DNA of 64,000 nucleotides, taken from NCBI GenBank assembly GCA_028753945.1, contig JAPNXP010000002.1, positions 12,710,001-12,774,000 on the forward strand, given 5' to 3'. The notes beneath the pieces were generated by a model. The model was not told where the DNA came from and ran no database searches. It saw only the letters and a program-made list of their open reading frames with translations. Origin of the DNA: Hexactinellida sp. DTS-2022. Its lineage: Eukaryota > Porifera > Hexactinellida. The position numbers were made by a program, and so were the translations under genes. Positions 46,752 through 57,914 of this stretch are shown in pieces; position 1 is the first letter of the stretch, and each line of letters begins with the position of its first letter.

Positions 46752-48720
46752 TTTATAATTAAATAATTTTTATTACGGAATAAAAAATTATAGTTCGTAT
46801 GTACCAAATACACGAGGATAGCAGCCAGCATTCGATCTCTTTCCCAATTACACAAACTCCTTAGTGTTTATTGATACAATGTAGTCTAGTCATTAATTGT
46901 GTGCAGGTACCAGTGTGTGTACCAGCACACACTAACATGACAGACATTGACAGTGTGTGTGGGTACACACCGCAACATAAATACATGTTAAAAAATTACT
47001 TGTTTATCATCCAGATTTTTTAGAAAATATGGACGGCGGACGGGATTTTCTTTTTCTATTTAATTCCATTAATATGAAACAACATATCCAATATAAAATA
47101 ATACATATTCTCATTTAATTTAATTAGAAAAACACAAGGCAATACCCAAAATATAAAAGTAATGCTCTAAAATTCTTGACTTATTAAAATTGATACATTA
47201 GGAATATTTAACATCAGTCAATAGCTAATATTTTGCACTTTTAAGTTCATAAGTTAATACTAATAGTAAATGAATCCGGACGGAGTGTAAAAATTGGGAC
47301 GGGCGGGAATATTCAACAAGTAATTTATTTGATAGGGCCTAACTTTTGTAGTATTAGATTTCAGATATTCGAATTTTTAGAGTAAATGTTCAAATTTCGA
47401 GAGGTTCTATTAATGCTAGCATAAAATGGGTGGTTCTAAACAATTCCTTGTTCCAAAATACACCATATAAATTGATTTTAATGAAAGAAAAAGGTAAAAC
47501 ATATCAGCGATTTTTGGCCCCTGGTCCCCAGGTTTGAAGGGGTGTAAAAAGTTTTCCTCACAGCTTTGGGCTTGCAACTTTTTTTCTATGTTTATTCGGA
47601 CACAGAAGAAGACGCTAGTGTAGAAATTGTTTGGTAACAATTTTTTTCAAGGTTGACCTATAATTTGGGCTAAAATTCCCTAACTAAATGCTACTTACAA
47701 TATATGTATGATACTTGTCAAACAATTAATTTTCGTAGACTTCTAATACCAAAGAAATGCCCTGTAATGTTCCTGGGTAATTTTGTTCGTACTATAACTG
47801 TACGAACATCGAAATTCCAAATGGGTCATGGGTCATGGGTCACAGAGCCGTGACCCCATGACCCATGACCCATCGACCCATCGACCCATCGACCCATGAC
47901 CCATCGACCCATGGTCCACTCTGCTAGGGACACAGGTCCGGGGGGACATCTGACCCTAGGGTGAGGAGTCCGAGGGGGGACATCTTACCCTGAGGGGGGA
48001 CAGCTGACACTAGGGTCACTGGTCCGGGGGACAGCTGGCCCTAGGGCCACAGGTCCGGGGGCACAGCTGACACTAGGGCCACAGGTCCGGGGGGACAGCT
48101 TGCCCTAGTGCAATAGATCCGGGGGGACCGCTGGCACTATGAAACCAAATTTATTTATCTAATATTAGTCAAATACGATTTAAGATCAACCGACAATTTT
48201 TAAAAAAATTGTATCAACATGTGATATACTCGAAAAGTCATAAAAATTATTGGTAAGAAAATGGCCTAAAAAAATCAAAAATCGTGACTTGGTGTCACGA
48301 TTTTTGATTACATTTTTTTGGACACATTTTTACACCCGTTTAATGTTTCGTTTGTGCCACAATTGAGTTGCAAATTCCCTTTGTTTATTAACACTTCAGT
48401 TCAATCGAAAGTGTTAAATCTAATTCTATTGTTTCAACTTGTGATAATTATATTGATTCAACTTGTGGGATCGAGTAGGCTTCTATTTTCTAATTGAAAA
48501 CTAAGATTCTACATTACTTAACAACGACAGATTATGTGATTATATTTAATGCAGGAATACTGTTGCCCTATAAATATACTGACGTAATTAATTATAATTA
48601 ATTCAGCCAGTATAAGACTTATATAGATGCTTCCAATTTGTTTATTAGTAGTTATCGAGTGTGCGGAATTGAAATTTGATAGTCAATTACTTAATTAATT
48701 ATTTATGACAAAATAATAAA

Positions 48721-49111
48721 GAGATATCTTATATGTAGACCGTATAGAAATAGACCAGGTTTTATTCCCTATACATTAGTATTACCCATAAAAAGCAGGG
48801 CAAGTGGTCTACAGAATTTATAGACGGTCTACAAATTTTTGGCTTATTTGTATGCAGGCACGTAGCTACGGGGGGGCAAGGGGGGGCGACCGCCCCCCCA
48901 AAAGTACTTCTCGCCCCCCCTCCCAAGAGGATTAGGAAGTGTTCGTTATAGTAAATTAAGTGATTCGTCCCCCACTTGCCCCCCCGACTCCCTGCACTTG
49001 CCCCCCCAACATAAAACTTGCCCCCCTGAATTACATACTCTAGCTACGTGCCTGTTTGTATGGGCTTTTATATACCGTCTATTTCTAGACGGTCTACATA
49101 TAAGGATGCTC
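48721..49111. mobile_element. MULE-type MITE, 9-bp duplication
   Basis: Left GAGATATCTTATATGTAGAC, right GTCTACATATAAGGATGCTC. The 9-base duplication AATAATAAA lies on both sides (48712-48720, 49112-49120). The interior repeats TAGACGGTCTACA. Split by the hAT at 48855. Confidence 0.75.
48855..49054. mobile_element. hAT MITE, CAGGCACGTAGCTA ends
   Basis: Ends CAGGCACGTAGCTACG and CTAGCTACGTGCCTG, with an exact 8-base duplication TTTGTATG (48847-48854, 49055-49062). Strikingly C/G-skewed interior (runs of GCCCCCCC). Confidence 0.92.
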
Positions 49112-50840
49112 AATAATAAAACTTAATAATTGTAAGTTGACATTGGTGTTAAATTATAAATAATATTAATAATTATTTATAATAATTAATTAAATATCAA
49201 ATCTCAGAGATGATACAAGATAGAAACAACTTCCAATTTATCAATTGGTCCTTATGCCAGGTACCACCTATACAAGTGGGGCTTGACACCTTGAGGTGAT
49301 CATGACATCGTCAAAAAAATGTATTTTTACAATTTTGTGAATTAAATAATTCGCATGGGTTGGTTGGAGATGGGTGAATACCCAACACGCACCCAAAAAT
49401 GCTGACTCAGCACATATTATATTCTACTGAAACTTGAATATCTCTCAAATGAAGTGAGCTAGATAGAAACTCCTACCACTCTAAGGGTCGTAGCCTTCTG
49501 AAACACCTTTATAGTGATGATGACTTGGCGAAAAAAAATATCCAAAATTGCAGCCTGTGCCGACAGCATGTTCCATTGGAGGCACTATCAATAAACCACC
49601 AACAAAATATAGTGCCACCAAAGGAACATGCATCGGCACAGCTGCAATTTTGGATTTTTTTTAAATTATTAGTCAGTAGATCGTCCACAGAACAGAGAAT
49701 TATTAACTAAGGACTTAAATTTTCATGACAGGTGTCTCATGGGTTACAGATGTGCACCTGGGGTCACGATTTATTAATTTCGGCTTGGGAAAAATTTTAA
49801 CGGGACTTTTAGCTTTTTTTGTCCCATGAGAAGATAAATGCAATAACAAGAAAAATTTAAAATCATTAGTATCAGAAAAGTATTTTGCAACTGATAGCTC
49901 TCCACGATTTTTTACTCCGTCCTGATTTTCCTGATAATTAGGCTCAAAGTTGCCACAATTCACCCTTAACTTTCTAAAATCGTAAATTCATTAATATTCA
50001 ATCATGCAATTAATTCGTGGTTTCGATGAAGATCTACTATTTATGAATAATTCAATTAGATTCAGTGTTATTTCGATAGCGAAGTATAAATTAAAATATA
50101 AATTATATAATTGTTATCTTTTTCATTATTTCACTTTTGACTTTAGTCTTTTTTTTAACTTTATTACTTTATTCTTCTGAATTATTGTGATAAACTACTA
50201 TCTTTGAAGGTAATCTTATTCATAGTGATGATGGCATGGCGAAAAAAAAATCCAAATTGCAGCCTGGCCGACAGCATGTTCCTCTGGCGGCACTATCAAT
50301 AAACCACCAAAAAATATAGTGCCACCAAAGGAACATGCGTCGGCACAGGCTGCAATTTTGGATTTTTTTCGCCATGTCATGAACGCCTAATGGTGTTTAG
50401 ACTCATTTAACAAGTTGTTACGGGACAGAGGAACGATTGTTGAATTTGAAGTTTATTTCTATGTTGAACCATCTTGAGTTTAATCCCATTCATTCATTAT
50501 GTATTGATAATACATTATATTATTAGTTAATTATTTTAGCAATGTTATCCACAGTGAGTTAGTTGAGTAAAGTTAACAAATTCTAATTTTATTTTATTTG
50601 CTTTAATCCATTGTATATTATTAGTACAATGAAATAGAAGCCAGCTGGAATTCACAAGTTAAATCAATTTAATTATGGTAAGTTGAAACAATAGAGTAAT
50701 ATATTTTTTTTTTCTCCGTAGACGGTGCCCTGGCCAAAGCTTTATAGTTGACTAGCGCGCTTCGCTTGCTAGGTCGCTTCGCGGCAGAACACAACCACAC
50801 ACCAACCGCTTCGCGGTTGGTGTGTGGTTTATAAACTCCT

Positions 50841-51487
50841 CAGGGCCGTAGGAGCAGGTGCGGCAGGTGCGGCCATGGCCGCACCAATAATTTTGGTACC
50901 AGACAAATATTCGGGACAATTTTAACTCACCGACAACTATAGGTGCGGCATAATGGTATTGGTAAACAGTAGCGGCGCGAGACCAAAATGAGCGATGGGG
51001 CTGGCCGGGGCAAGGGACATTTGAGATGGGGCAAAATGTTTAACTATAAAACCACTATCAAAAAATATAGGTAGACACACAATAGTGGGATGGGGAAATT
51101 TCATGGTAAGACTAATAGTAACAACAAGGTTCAAAACATGAAAACCAATTCAAACGTAATCCATGCTACAAAATTTGGTTCAAAAAGCGTCCTATTAAAA
51201 AGACGAGCGAAAAAAACTTTAAAACCGCCCAAATAAATTCTATGCTATTGATAAGGCTTGCCCCACCTGTGGTGGGGCAAGCCGAAGGCCAGGTGGGGCA
51301 TTTGCCCCACTTTGCCCCAGCGTGGCGCCGCCTCTGTTGGTAAACACAACTGATACAGGTGTGGCATAGGTGCTGCTGGTACCTCCAAACTGTTCGGTAC
51401 CATTATAATATATAGTATTTGTAACCATTAGATTATTTAGTGACGTCACTATGCCGCACCAATAAATGTTGGCGTGCTACGGGCCTG
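50841..51487. mobile_element. hAT-like element, CAGGGCCGTAG ends
   Basis: Ends CAGGGCCGTAGGAGCAGG and GTGCTACGGGCCTG, with AGGTGCGGC subterminal motifs. CTCCT is repeated on both sides (50836-50840, 51488-51492); a full 8-base duplication is not evident. It hosts 50967-51336. Confidence 0.7.
50967..51336. mobile_element. hAT MITE, CAGTAGCGGCGC ends
   Basis: Ends CAGTAGCGGCGCGAGACC and GTGGCGCCGCCTCTG, with an exact 8-base duplication TTGGTAAA (50959-50966, 51337-51344). GATGGGG and GGGGCAA motifs, and a short perfect palindrome CTTGCCCCACCTGTGGTGGG, in the interior. Confidence 0.92.
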
Positions 51488-51730
51488 CTCCTAATATTGA
51501 TTATAAAGCATAGATAGGCCTAAAATAGTCAAATTTAACAATGTAAAATTTTAGTGATGACGTAATCATGTGCTAATGAGTTAGCATCTTGGTGATCTGG
51601 TGTGATCAACGTGTCCGCATCATTAATGTGCATGTTCTATTAAATTTTCAGATTTTTATCTATTAGAGGGCGGAAATTATGTGCGATTAAGTGAATTTTC
51701 AGGGTTCTCGAAATGTGACAATGACGTCAT

Positions 51731-51760
51731 CAGGGGCGGCGCCAAGGGGGTGCTAGGTGG
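51731..51760. mobile_element. Left edge of a further CAGGGGCGGCGCC hAT-like element
   Basis: CAGGGGCGGCGCCAAGGGGG starts where Helitron text stops. Its continuation after the nested 11 kb element is CTAGGGGGTGCTACGGCACC at 62907. The right end was not located and may lie beyond the window or be lost. Confidence 0.5.
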
Positions 51761-52027
51761 CAGTAGCGTTTCCAATGGGGGAGCAGGGGGAGCAATCGCT
51801 CCCCCTGACAGAAATACAAACTGTCTAACCCGGCTTTCATCCAGACAAAAATTTCTGCCCGCCTAGATTTAGTTTGAGCTCGTTCATTTTTCATTTTGTA
51901 CGCCTAGTTTGTACAATTTGTATTAAGTCTATGGGAGCATCTCTCGATATTGTACGCCTAGCTTAAAATCCATCCAAATTGCGCTCCTTTAGGAGCGTTC
52001 AATACGCCTGGATAACAGCCTGTGTCG

Positions 52028-52153
52028 GTAATGCGGAAATGGTTCGATTTTTTCAAAATAGGAAATAGTTCGAACAAAAAGGAAATAGTTCGAATTTCAT
52101 TTTGTATTGTTAACAATTTCCGGTTTTAGTTTTTCGAACCATTTCCAGCATAC
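52028..52153. mobile_element. Fold-back MITE, short copy
   Basis: Left GGTAATGCGGAAATGGTTCG and right TTTCGAACCATTTCCAGCAT are inverted repeats. GGAAATAGTTCGAA is repeated inside. Same family as 36459-36830 and apparently close to the uninterrupted form. Confidence 0.7.
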
Positions 52154-52221
52154 CCTGTGTCCAACCATCCCGATTTTACACAGGTAGTATAGTAGTCGAA
52201 TTTCAATAATGCTGCTATATA

Positions 52222-52895
52222 TCTATACTATTAAAACAATACCCTGGGTGGGTGAGTGCTTTATTTGTTTGTATGTTACGAGTTGATTGAAGAAAGTGGA
52301 CCGTTTCCAAATGGGATTTTTGGCATATAGGGGTAACTGTTGGCACCCGTCAACAAGTTGAGGTTTCCACTCAAAATTTCTCACGCCTCGAAAAGTTATG
52401 ACGTGATTGTCACATTTCGAGAACCCTGAAAATTCACTTAATCGCACATAATTCGCGCACCTCTAAGAGTAAAAAATCTGAAAATTTAATAGAACATGCA
52501 CATTAATGGTGCGGACACGTTGTCACAACAGATCGCCAATATGCTCACTCATTATCGCATGATGACGTAATTTCTAAAATTTCACATTGTTAAATTTGAC
52601 TATTTAGGCTTATTTGCGCTTTATAATCAATGTTAGAGGTGTATAAACCACACATCAACCGCGAAGCGGTTGGTGTGTGGTTGTGTTCTGCAGTGGCGGT
52701 CCCAGGGGGGGGCATCCGGGGCAAATGCCCCGGGTTAAAATATTTTGCCCCGGATTACAGCCCAATTGGTAGTATAATTACATGGAGCATGCCCCGGATT
52801 TAATCTAAACCTGCTCTTTTGCCCCGGGCTGGCCAGATCCTGCGACCGCCCCTGGTGTTCTGCCGCGTAGCGACCTAGCAAGCGAAGCGCGCTAG
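52222..52895 (+). mobile_element. Mini-Helitron with complete ends
   Basis: Starts TCTATACTATTAAAAC after A (52221) and ends GCGCGCTAG before T (52896). Hairpin CAACCGCGAAGCGGTTGG with GTGTGTGG near the 3' end. Without the nested hAT it is ~500 bp, the reference structure for the family in this window. Confidence 0.9.
52691..52854. mobile_element. hAT MITE, CAGTGGCGGTCCC ends
   Basis: Ends CAGTGGCGGTCCCAGG and CCTGCGACCGCCCCTG, with an exact 8-base duplication GTGTTCTG (52683-52690, 52855-52862) inside the mini-Helitron. Interior rich in TGCCCCGG. Confidence 0.95.
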
Positions 52896-53563
52896 TATTA
52901 AATGATATAGTAACTTCTCAACTAATTGAGAATAATTGAATTCAATAATTTAAGTACTTATTGGAAAACGCACTTATTTTTTTCTTACGGCTTCCTTTTT
53001 AAGCAGTATTAACGATATTCTGATAAACCTGCAACTCATAATATGTTTTTTCCATAAGATTAAAATTACCCTCAGCAGTCTGTGAAATTTAGGATTAAAT
53101 CAAAGAAAAATAAACTTGAATGTCATTTCAAGTCTGTGTAACTTAGTAAATATATCAGAGGAATAACAATAATATATTGCATTGATGGTTTTTAATGGGA
53201 AACAAGCAGGGAATGAAAGGTTCACGAACGAACTTATTGAACTTGAACTGAACTAACTGAACGCAGGGCTTTTAAGGGATTCACGGTGAACGAACTAAAC
53301 GAACGCCAACGGTTGCCTGAACGGCAGTTGAACGAACTGAACGAACGAATAAAAGAGAAGAACGAACTGAATGAACGAACTGAACGAACGAATTGAACGA
53401 ACTAAACTGAATATTGTTAAATTATAAATATTTAATAATTGATCCATACGTTAACTATAAATAGATCACTGCAAAAATAATAAATCAACGTAAATCAATA
53501 CAAAACTAATGTGTAAATACTAAATAGTACTAAATACTAAAAAATAGTTCATTGATTCACCAG

Positions 53564-55516
53564 TCACCACTCATTATTTGTTTGGCATTGTTTGCCATAC
53601 TTAATAACCACAAGGGCCTCAAGCAGATCTGCCGACATCTTCGCGCGGGCGGGGCGACACAATCTGGAGGTTACACTAAATAATCTTTCCACAATAGCTG
53701 TGCTTGATACACTCCAGTACACCGGGAAGAGTTTCGCCAGGCGCGGGAACTGTTCTTCATGCTCGGACCACCAGTTCTTGGAATTCTCGACATCGGTGCT
53801 CTTGAGGACTTTCATCTGGGTGAAGTAGTTCGCAATCTCGACCTGAACAGATATCTCCTCACAATTCTGCAATACCTGCTTGGCATCCACCTGTGCGCGC
53901 CACAGGCACTTCCTTTGCTTCTTCTTTGTAGGCTCCTGCATAACAAGATCCTCGTTCAACTCTACACAGTCCTCAAGCTGCATCGGAACATTATTCACTT
54001 CATCGACACGTTTGGCAACGTACGCAGCTTGTGTGAGCTTCTCGATGATACCTTCGTCGCGCGCCACAAATGAAGCTGTTCGTGGGTCCAACGCACACGC
54101 CAGCTTGTAGTAGACATCATAGCACTGGTCCTCTGTCTTCTTCTTAACTAAGTCGTACATTTCTGTGTTCATGCTAGTCTAATCCTGCTCTATTTTCGTG
54201 AGCTCGTAGTGCATACCGTGCAGGCTGGGGAGCAAAGTACTCGCCGTGCCATCATCGGACTGCGCATCCAATGTAAACAGCATCAGAGGCTCCATGGTAT
54301 CAATCAATTCGGCGATCACGTTGGACTGGAAACGGCTGAGGCGCAAGGATGTCGAATTCAGATCTTTGAGAGCACCCTTCTTCTCCGCGTCGAGAACACT
54401 CTCAAGCATGCTGTACTCACCCGTCCAACGAGTGTCCCAGGTGCTTTGACGTTGCACTGGAACTCTCGAAGGTGATCATGCTTCACTACCTTGTCAACAT
54501 CATTGCGACTCTTGGATCGGAAATCTACAATTGCACGCTGCAGAGAATGGCAGATGCACTTGAAGTGTGTGGTAAGTAGACCCTCCTTGCGCAACTGGTG
54601 GATCAAGTTGTCATTCTCGCAGGTCATCAGTTTGCCGATCGCTTCCACTGCCTCCTTCATGTCCTTCTCAGGGATGCTGAAGTTCTCTCCATTCTCCACG
54701 TCAGGCTCACCATCAACGTCATCAAGAACTTGATAGATTGCCGCCTCATCATCGCTGAACACCTCTGGCACATCATCAAAGGCCATATCCTTGCGGAAAG
54801 ACTTCATCATGTTACGCGCCCATCGGTGCCAAGGCGGACCATCGTGTGATATAACTCATACTGCTCTAGGATGATATCGCGGAACCACTTGCTTATGTTC
54901 ACTGCAGTGTGTCTGAACGTTACTTTCGTGCACTTGAGCAGGTACCACTTCTCCTCGTCATGGTCAAACCCCATGACACCCATGAATGACTCCATGCGGT
55001 GGTTCGTCCACGAATCCAACGTGATGGTGATGTATCTTGCGTTCAAGATATGCTTCTTGACACTCTCCTCATACTCCTTCTTACGGTTGATGAAGTGGCT
55101 TCGAAGAGTTTGCACAAACAAGGGCTTGTAGCCGGGTCCATGAACTTACGGAAACCCTGCAGACGCACCAAACATATAGGCAGCTCACAATCGCTTATCA
55201 AATCCTCCACCCACTGGTCGATCTCTCTTTTCTTAGCTGGGTTTATCTCCCTATCTTTCTTCGGGATGAACGCGTCTTTGGTGAGCTTACTCTGTACAGA
55301 GTTGTAATCAATCTTCGTCTTCTCCTCCTCATACCACTTCTCATAGACCTCATTACACTCATTTTTCGACTTCAGATGACGAAGGAGGTTGCTCCAGCTG
55401 GACTGGTCGCACTGGCGCTCCTGGAGACACACCTTGCACTTGTATAAATTGGGCCTGCCCTCGACGCTCTCAAAGAACATGAAGTACCAATTCGGAAACT
55501 TACGCGCGCTAATCAT
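53564..55516 (-). pseudogene. hAT transposase, broken by frameshifts
   Basis: Minus-strand gene from ATG 55516 to a stop at 53564, in five pieces: 55516-55043, 55121-54807, 54810-54358, 54457-54179, 54172-53564. The first three joins are frameshifts (near 55100, 54808 and 54400); the last is an in-frame TAG (54179-54181). Domains in order: BED zinc finger (C27-x2-C30, H47, C54), RNase-H-like start ITLDSWTNHRMESFMGVMGF with the first Asp, a CICHSLQRAI motif, a DTRW motif, and the hAT C-terminal dimerisation block (WW 134-135, then SSTAIVERLFS in the last piece). The product would bind TIRs and cut and paste the element. The breaks make this copy inactive. No similar ORF occurs elsewhere in the window. 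Confidence 0.9.
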
Positions 55517-56219
55517 TCTTGAGATGAATAGTTGGCTAAGTGGGCTGGATGTAGACTAAATAATTCATAAAGAAAAGAAGAAGGCCTAGAGGGGAGATAC
55601 GTTGCAACTTGCAAGGGTCCCGTGATTTAAATTAGATAGGAACCACATGGTGTATAGTGCCAATAAACTTGGATCAGTTGTATGCATCAAAACACCATTC
55701 AGAATGTCATATGCATTTGTAAAATAAGCGTAGTTTATCGAAAAACAACTTTTTGCATTATCTAGGTGTTTCTCCAAAATCGGTCTAACATTACAGTCAG
55801 ACGGACAAATATCTACAAAATACTATCAATAACATGTTGGATAGCTTGAAACAACCCTTGCACAAAAATGAAATATAATATACATTGGTTATACAGTCAA
55901 CTCCCGTTACATCGAAGGCGGATATAACGAAATACCGCTTATATCGAAATGTAATATTTTCCCCAGAGTACTAAATGCATTTATTTTCATCCGCTTATAA
56001 CGATTACACGGTTATATTGAAGGAATATACAGGTCCCTTGGACTTCGATATAATGGGAGTTGACGAGTGTGAAGTTAGCAGCGAAATCCGAGCACACTTA
56101 TGTAGCTAATAAAATGGAAACTAGAACAAATATCAATTAGTCCTTCAAGATTAATGGAGCCTACATGTGGTACATTGGCCCATTAAATTTTCAAAACATT
56201 TGGAGATTGGGTCACCCCA

Positions 56220-56971
56220 TGATGAGTTTGCAAAAAGGGTCATTTTTTTCGAATTTTGGCATGTAATTCTATACTGAGCACACTTGTTAACGTTATACAA
56301 TGCAAACCAAGTCACTTATATAGTTCTCCTTTGGCACACTTTGAGGCTAGTAGCGGTATATTAGCTCAGGAAATTTTCAAACTTATCCGAGATCTGTTTA
56401 TGCCAAGATGACTTTGCATAAAATTTGTATATTCATAAAATTTTGGCATTTAAGTTCTATACTGAGCACACTTGTTAACGTTATACAATGCAAACCAAGT
56501 CACTTATATAGTTCTCCTTTGGCACACTTTGAGACTAGTAGCGGTATATTAGCTCAGGAAATTTTCAAACTTATACGAGATCTGTTTATGCCAAGATGAC
56601 TTTGCATAAAATTTGTATATTCATAAAATTTTGGCATTTAAGTTCTATACTGAGCACACTTGTTAACGTTATACAAAGCAAACCAAGTCACTTATATAGT
56701 TCTCCTTTGGCACACTTTGAGGCTAGTAGCGGTATATTAGCTCAGGAAATTTTCAAACTTATCCGAGATCTGTTTATGCCAAGATGACTTTGCATAAAAT
56801 TTGTATATTCATAAAATTTTGGCATTTAAGTTCTATACTGAGCACACTTGTTAACGTTATACAATGCAAACCAAGTCACTTATATAGTTCTCCTTTGGCA
56901 CACTTTGAGGCTAGTAGCGGTATATTAGCTCAGGAAATTTTCAAACTTATCCGAGATCTGCTTATGCCATG
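56220..56971 (+). repeat. Four tandem 188-bp units in left TIR
   Basis: Units begin near 56220 (diverged), 56408, 56596 and 56784, each with TTTTGGCATTTAAGTTCTAT, CACACTTGTTAACGTTATAC and GGCTAGTAGCGGTATATTAG. Units differ by one to a few bases, so they are recently homogenised. The three 62-63-codon ORFs starting ATGACTTTGCATAAA are by-products. Counterpart: 61250-61812. Confidence 0.9.
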
Positions 56972-57130
56972 ATGACTTTGCTGACACATGTCTGATTCCC
57001 TCTTCCAAACATACATTTGTTTATTAATATTCTAATACTACAGAAATGCTAATTATAAAAGTTTCTAATATACTTCTTTATAAAACTAAACTGTGTTCTA
57101 TTCTATTCTACTGTTGCTCCATTCTCTAAT

Positions 57131-57847
57131 CTAAAGTATCGGTATGGTTTCGGGTTCGCATTGTACTTCATCCTTTGAATTCACTTTGATAATAGGTTGG
57201 AAATGGTTCATAAATAGTCGAATATATATTCTTTTTCCCGTCAATTTATGTGAATCGCGTTTATCTATGAATCCATAACCCGAAAATTTATTCCAGCAGT
57301 GATAAGCCTCTTGATAAACAAATATGTCTGTTTTTAATATTTGTGCGGCCAAAAACAGTTCCATATCTGTACCCCACGATCCCATTCGATCAATCATACT
57401 TGCATTTATGTATTGTTCAATTGAATGGCAATGGACTTCTAATAGTAAATCTATTTTACTGTGACAGTAACCACTGCATATTTCTCGGTAAGCACCTTTC
57501 ATATTCTCTACTAACAGTTCCCTAACTTCTTTGTGAAAATGATCGCTACCAGTGATTATATAAGAGAGTGAGCTAAAGAGACAGTTTCCATCAGGAGAAA
57601 TTCTCTTTTCTTTAGAAGGCCTTAGCTCTCGGATTTCCAAACTTCTGTCTTTTGATTCATTAGTATATAATATTCCACTGACATAAGAGAGTTTCAAAGT
57701 CTTGCATTTCTCCCTTTGCCAAATTTGATCTACTGGACAAAATTGACCATGATTATATAATGTAACATCTTGAGGATTATCATTTATCACAACACTGTCA
57801 TCGCTTGATATTTCTGCACTAAAATCTGGTTTAAGAGACTTGCTCAT
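57131..57847 (-). CDS. OTU-domain cysteine protease of a DNA transposon
   Basis: 238 residues from ATG 57845-57847 to the stop at 57131. OTU-family fold: the active-site box SPDGNCLFSSLSY gives Asp86 and nucleophile Cys89; GSWGTDMELFLAAQIL (156-171) matches the conserved W-G-x2-E-L helix; and MNHFQPI supplies catalytic His215. The triad is complete and the frame unbroken. OTU proteins cleave ubiquitin or ubiquitin-like conjugates; which linkage cannot be told. The first ~80 residues are acidic and contain no domain I know; no signal peptide or membrane segment. It follows the transposase on the same strand after a 67-base gap, so it is probably the last gene of the element. Transposon-borne OTU domains are known in some Helitrons and retroelements. 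Here the partner is a DDE-like transposase. Confidence 0.85.
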   Translation of the reverse strand: MSKSLKPDFSAEISSDDSVVINDNPQDVTLYNHGQFCPVDQIWQREKCKTLKLSYVSGILYTNESKDRSLEIRELRPSKEKRISPDGNCLFSSLSYIITGSDHFHKEVRELLVENMKGAYREICSGYCHSKIDLLLEVHCHSIEQYINASMIDRMGSWGTDMELFLAAQILKTDIFVYQEAYHCWNKFSGYGFIDKRDSHKLTGKRIYIRLFMNHFQPIIKVNSKDEVQCEPETIPIL

Positions 57848-57914
57848 TCTATTTTTGTTGCTATATTGTCCTTAAACATTTTTTTGCTATTAGGCTTGTT
57901 CTTTATTTTAGAAT

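Larger units (their letters stand above)
43455..47923. mobile_element. hAT element with ~1.2 kb inverted arms
   Basis: Ends CAGAGTGGACCATGGGTC and GACCCATGGTCCACTCTG, with an exact 8-base duplication CTAGGGAC (43447-43454, 47924-47931). The arms (43455 to ~45060 and ~46752 to 47923) are almost identical after removal of inserts, including the same 74-codon ORF at 43620-43844 (+) and 47416-47640 (-). The outer tips are arrays of GACCCATCGACCCAT. The left arm alone carries two later MITEs (44302-44588, 44810-45016) and the right arm abuts the hAT at 45805. The remaining interior (~45060-45804) has no gene. Confidence 0.88.
41370..48137. mobile_element. Element with inverted minisatellite ends, heavily invaded
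   Basis: The ends GTGCCAGCGGTTGCCCC (41369) and CCGCTGGCAC (48128-48137) are inverted. Inward of each lie arrays of a ~20-40 bp unit: CTAGGGTCAGATGTCCCCC with GGACCAGTGGCC in left orientation (41390-41535, 42352-42455) and its complement on the right (42537-42585, 43224-43454, 47924-48127). Three hAT-type elements interrupt the arrays (41540-42351, 42586-43223, 43455-47923). Without them the element would be under 1 kb. No coding capacity and no clear target duplication. Confidence 0.65.
48270..50750 (+). repeat. Further direct copies of the array unit
   Basis: Array text resumes at CACGATTTTTGATTACATTT and includes hairpins at ~49538-49658 and ~50249-50366, CACTCTAAGGGTCG and GGTTACAGATGTGCACCTGG. 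It is interrupted by the MULE MITE 48721-49111. 49770-50215 is a ~450 bp AT-rich stretch foreign to the array, in which I see no gene. The last copy is broken at 50751 by a Helitron. Confidence 0.75.
50752..51730 (-). mobile_element. Minus-strand Helitron, 5' part lost
   Basis: In complement the 3' end is GCGCGCTAG next to T (50751), preceded by the hairpin ACACCAACCGCTTCGCGGTT. 51488-51730 matches the body of the Helitron at 52400-52640 (GTGCGATTAAGTGAATTTTC). It stops abruptly at GACGTCAT where CAGGGGCGGCGCC begins; the TCTATACTATT end is not seen. Two nested hAT-type elements fill 50841-51487. Confidence 0.8.

Noticed and set aside
43620..47640. Identical 74-codon ORFs as a duplicated gene
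   Set aside because: Both lie in the inverted arms of one element; no family resemblance and no codon evidence.
53592..55307. Plus-strand ORFs of 78-104 codons
   Set aside because: Antisense shadows of the broken hAT transposase.
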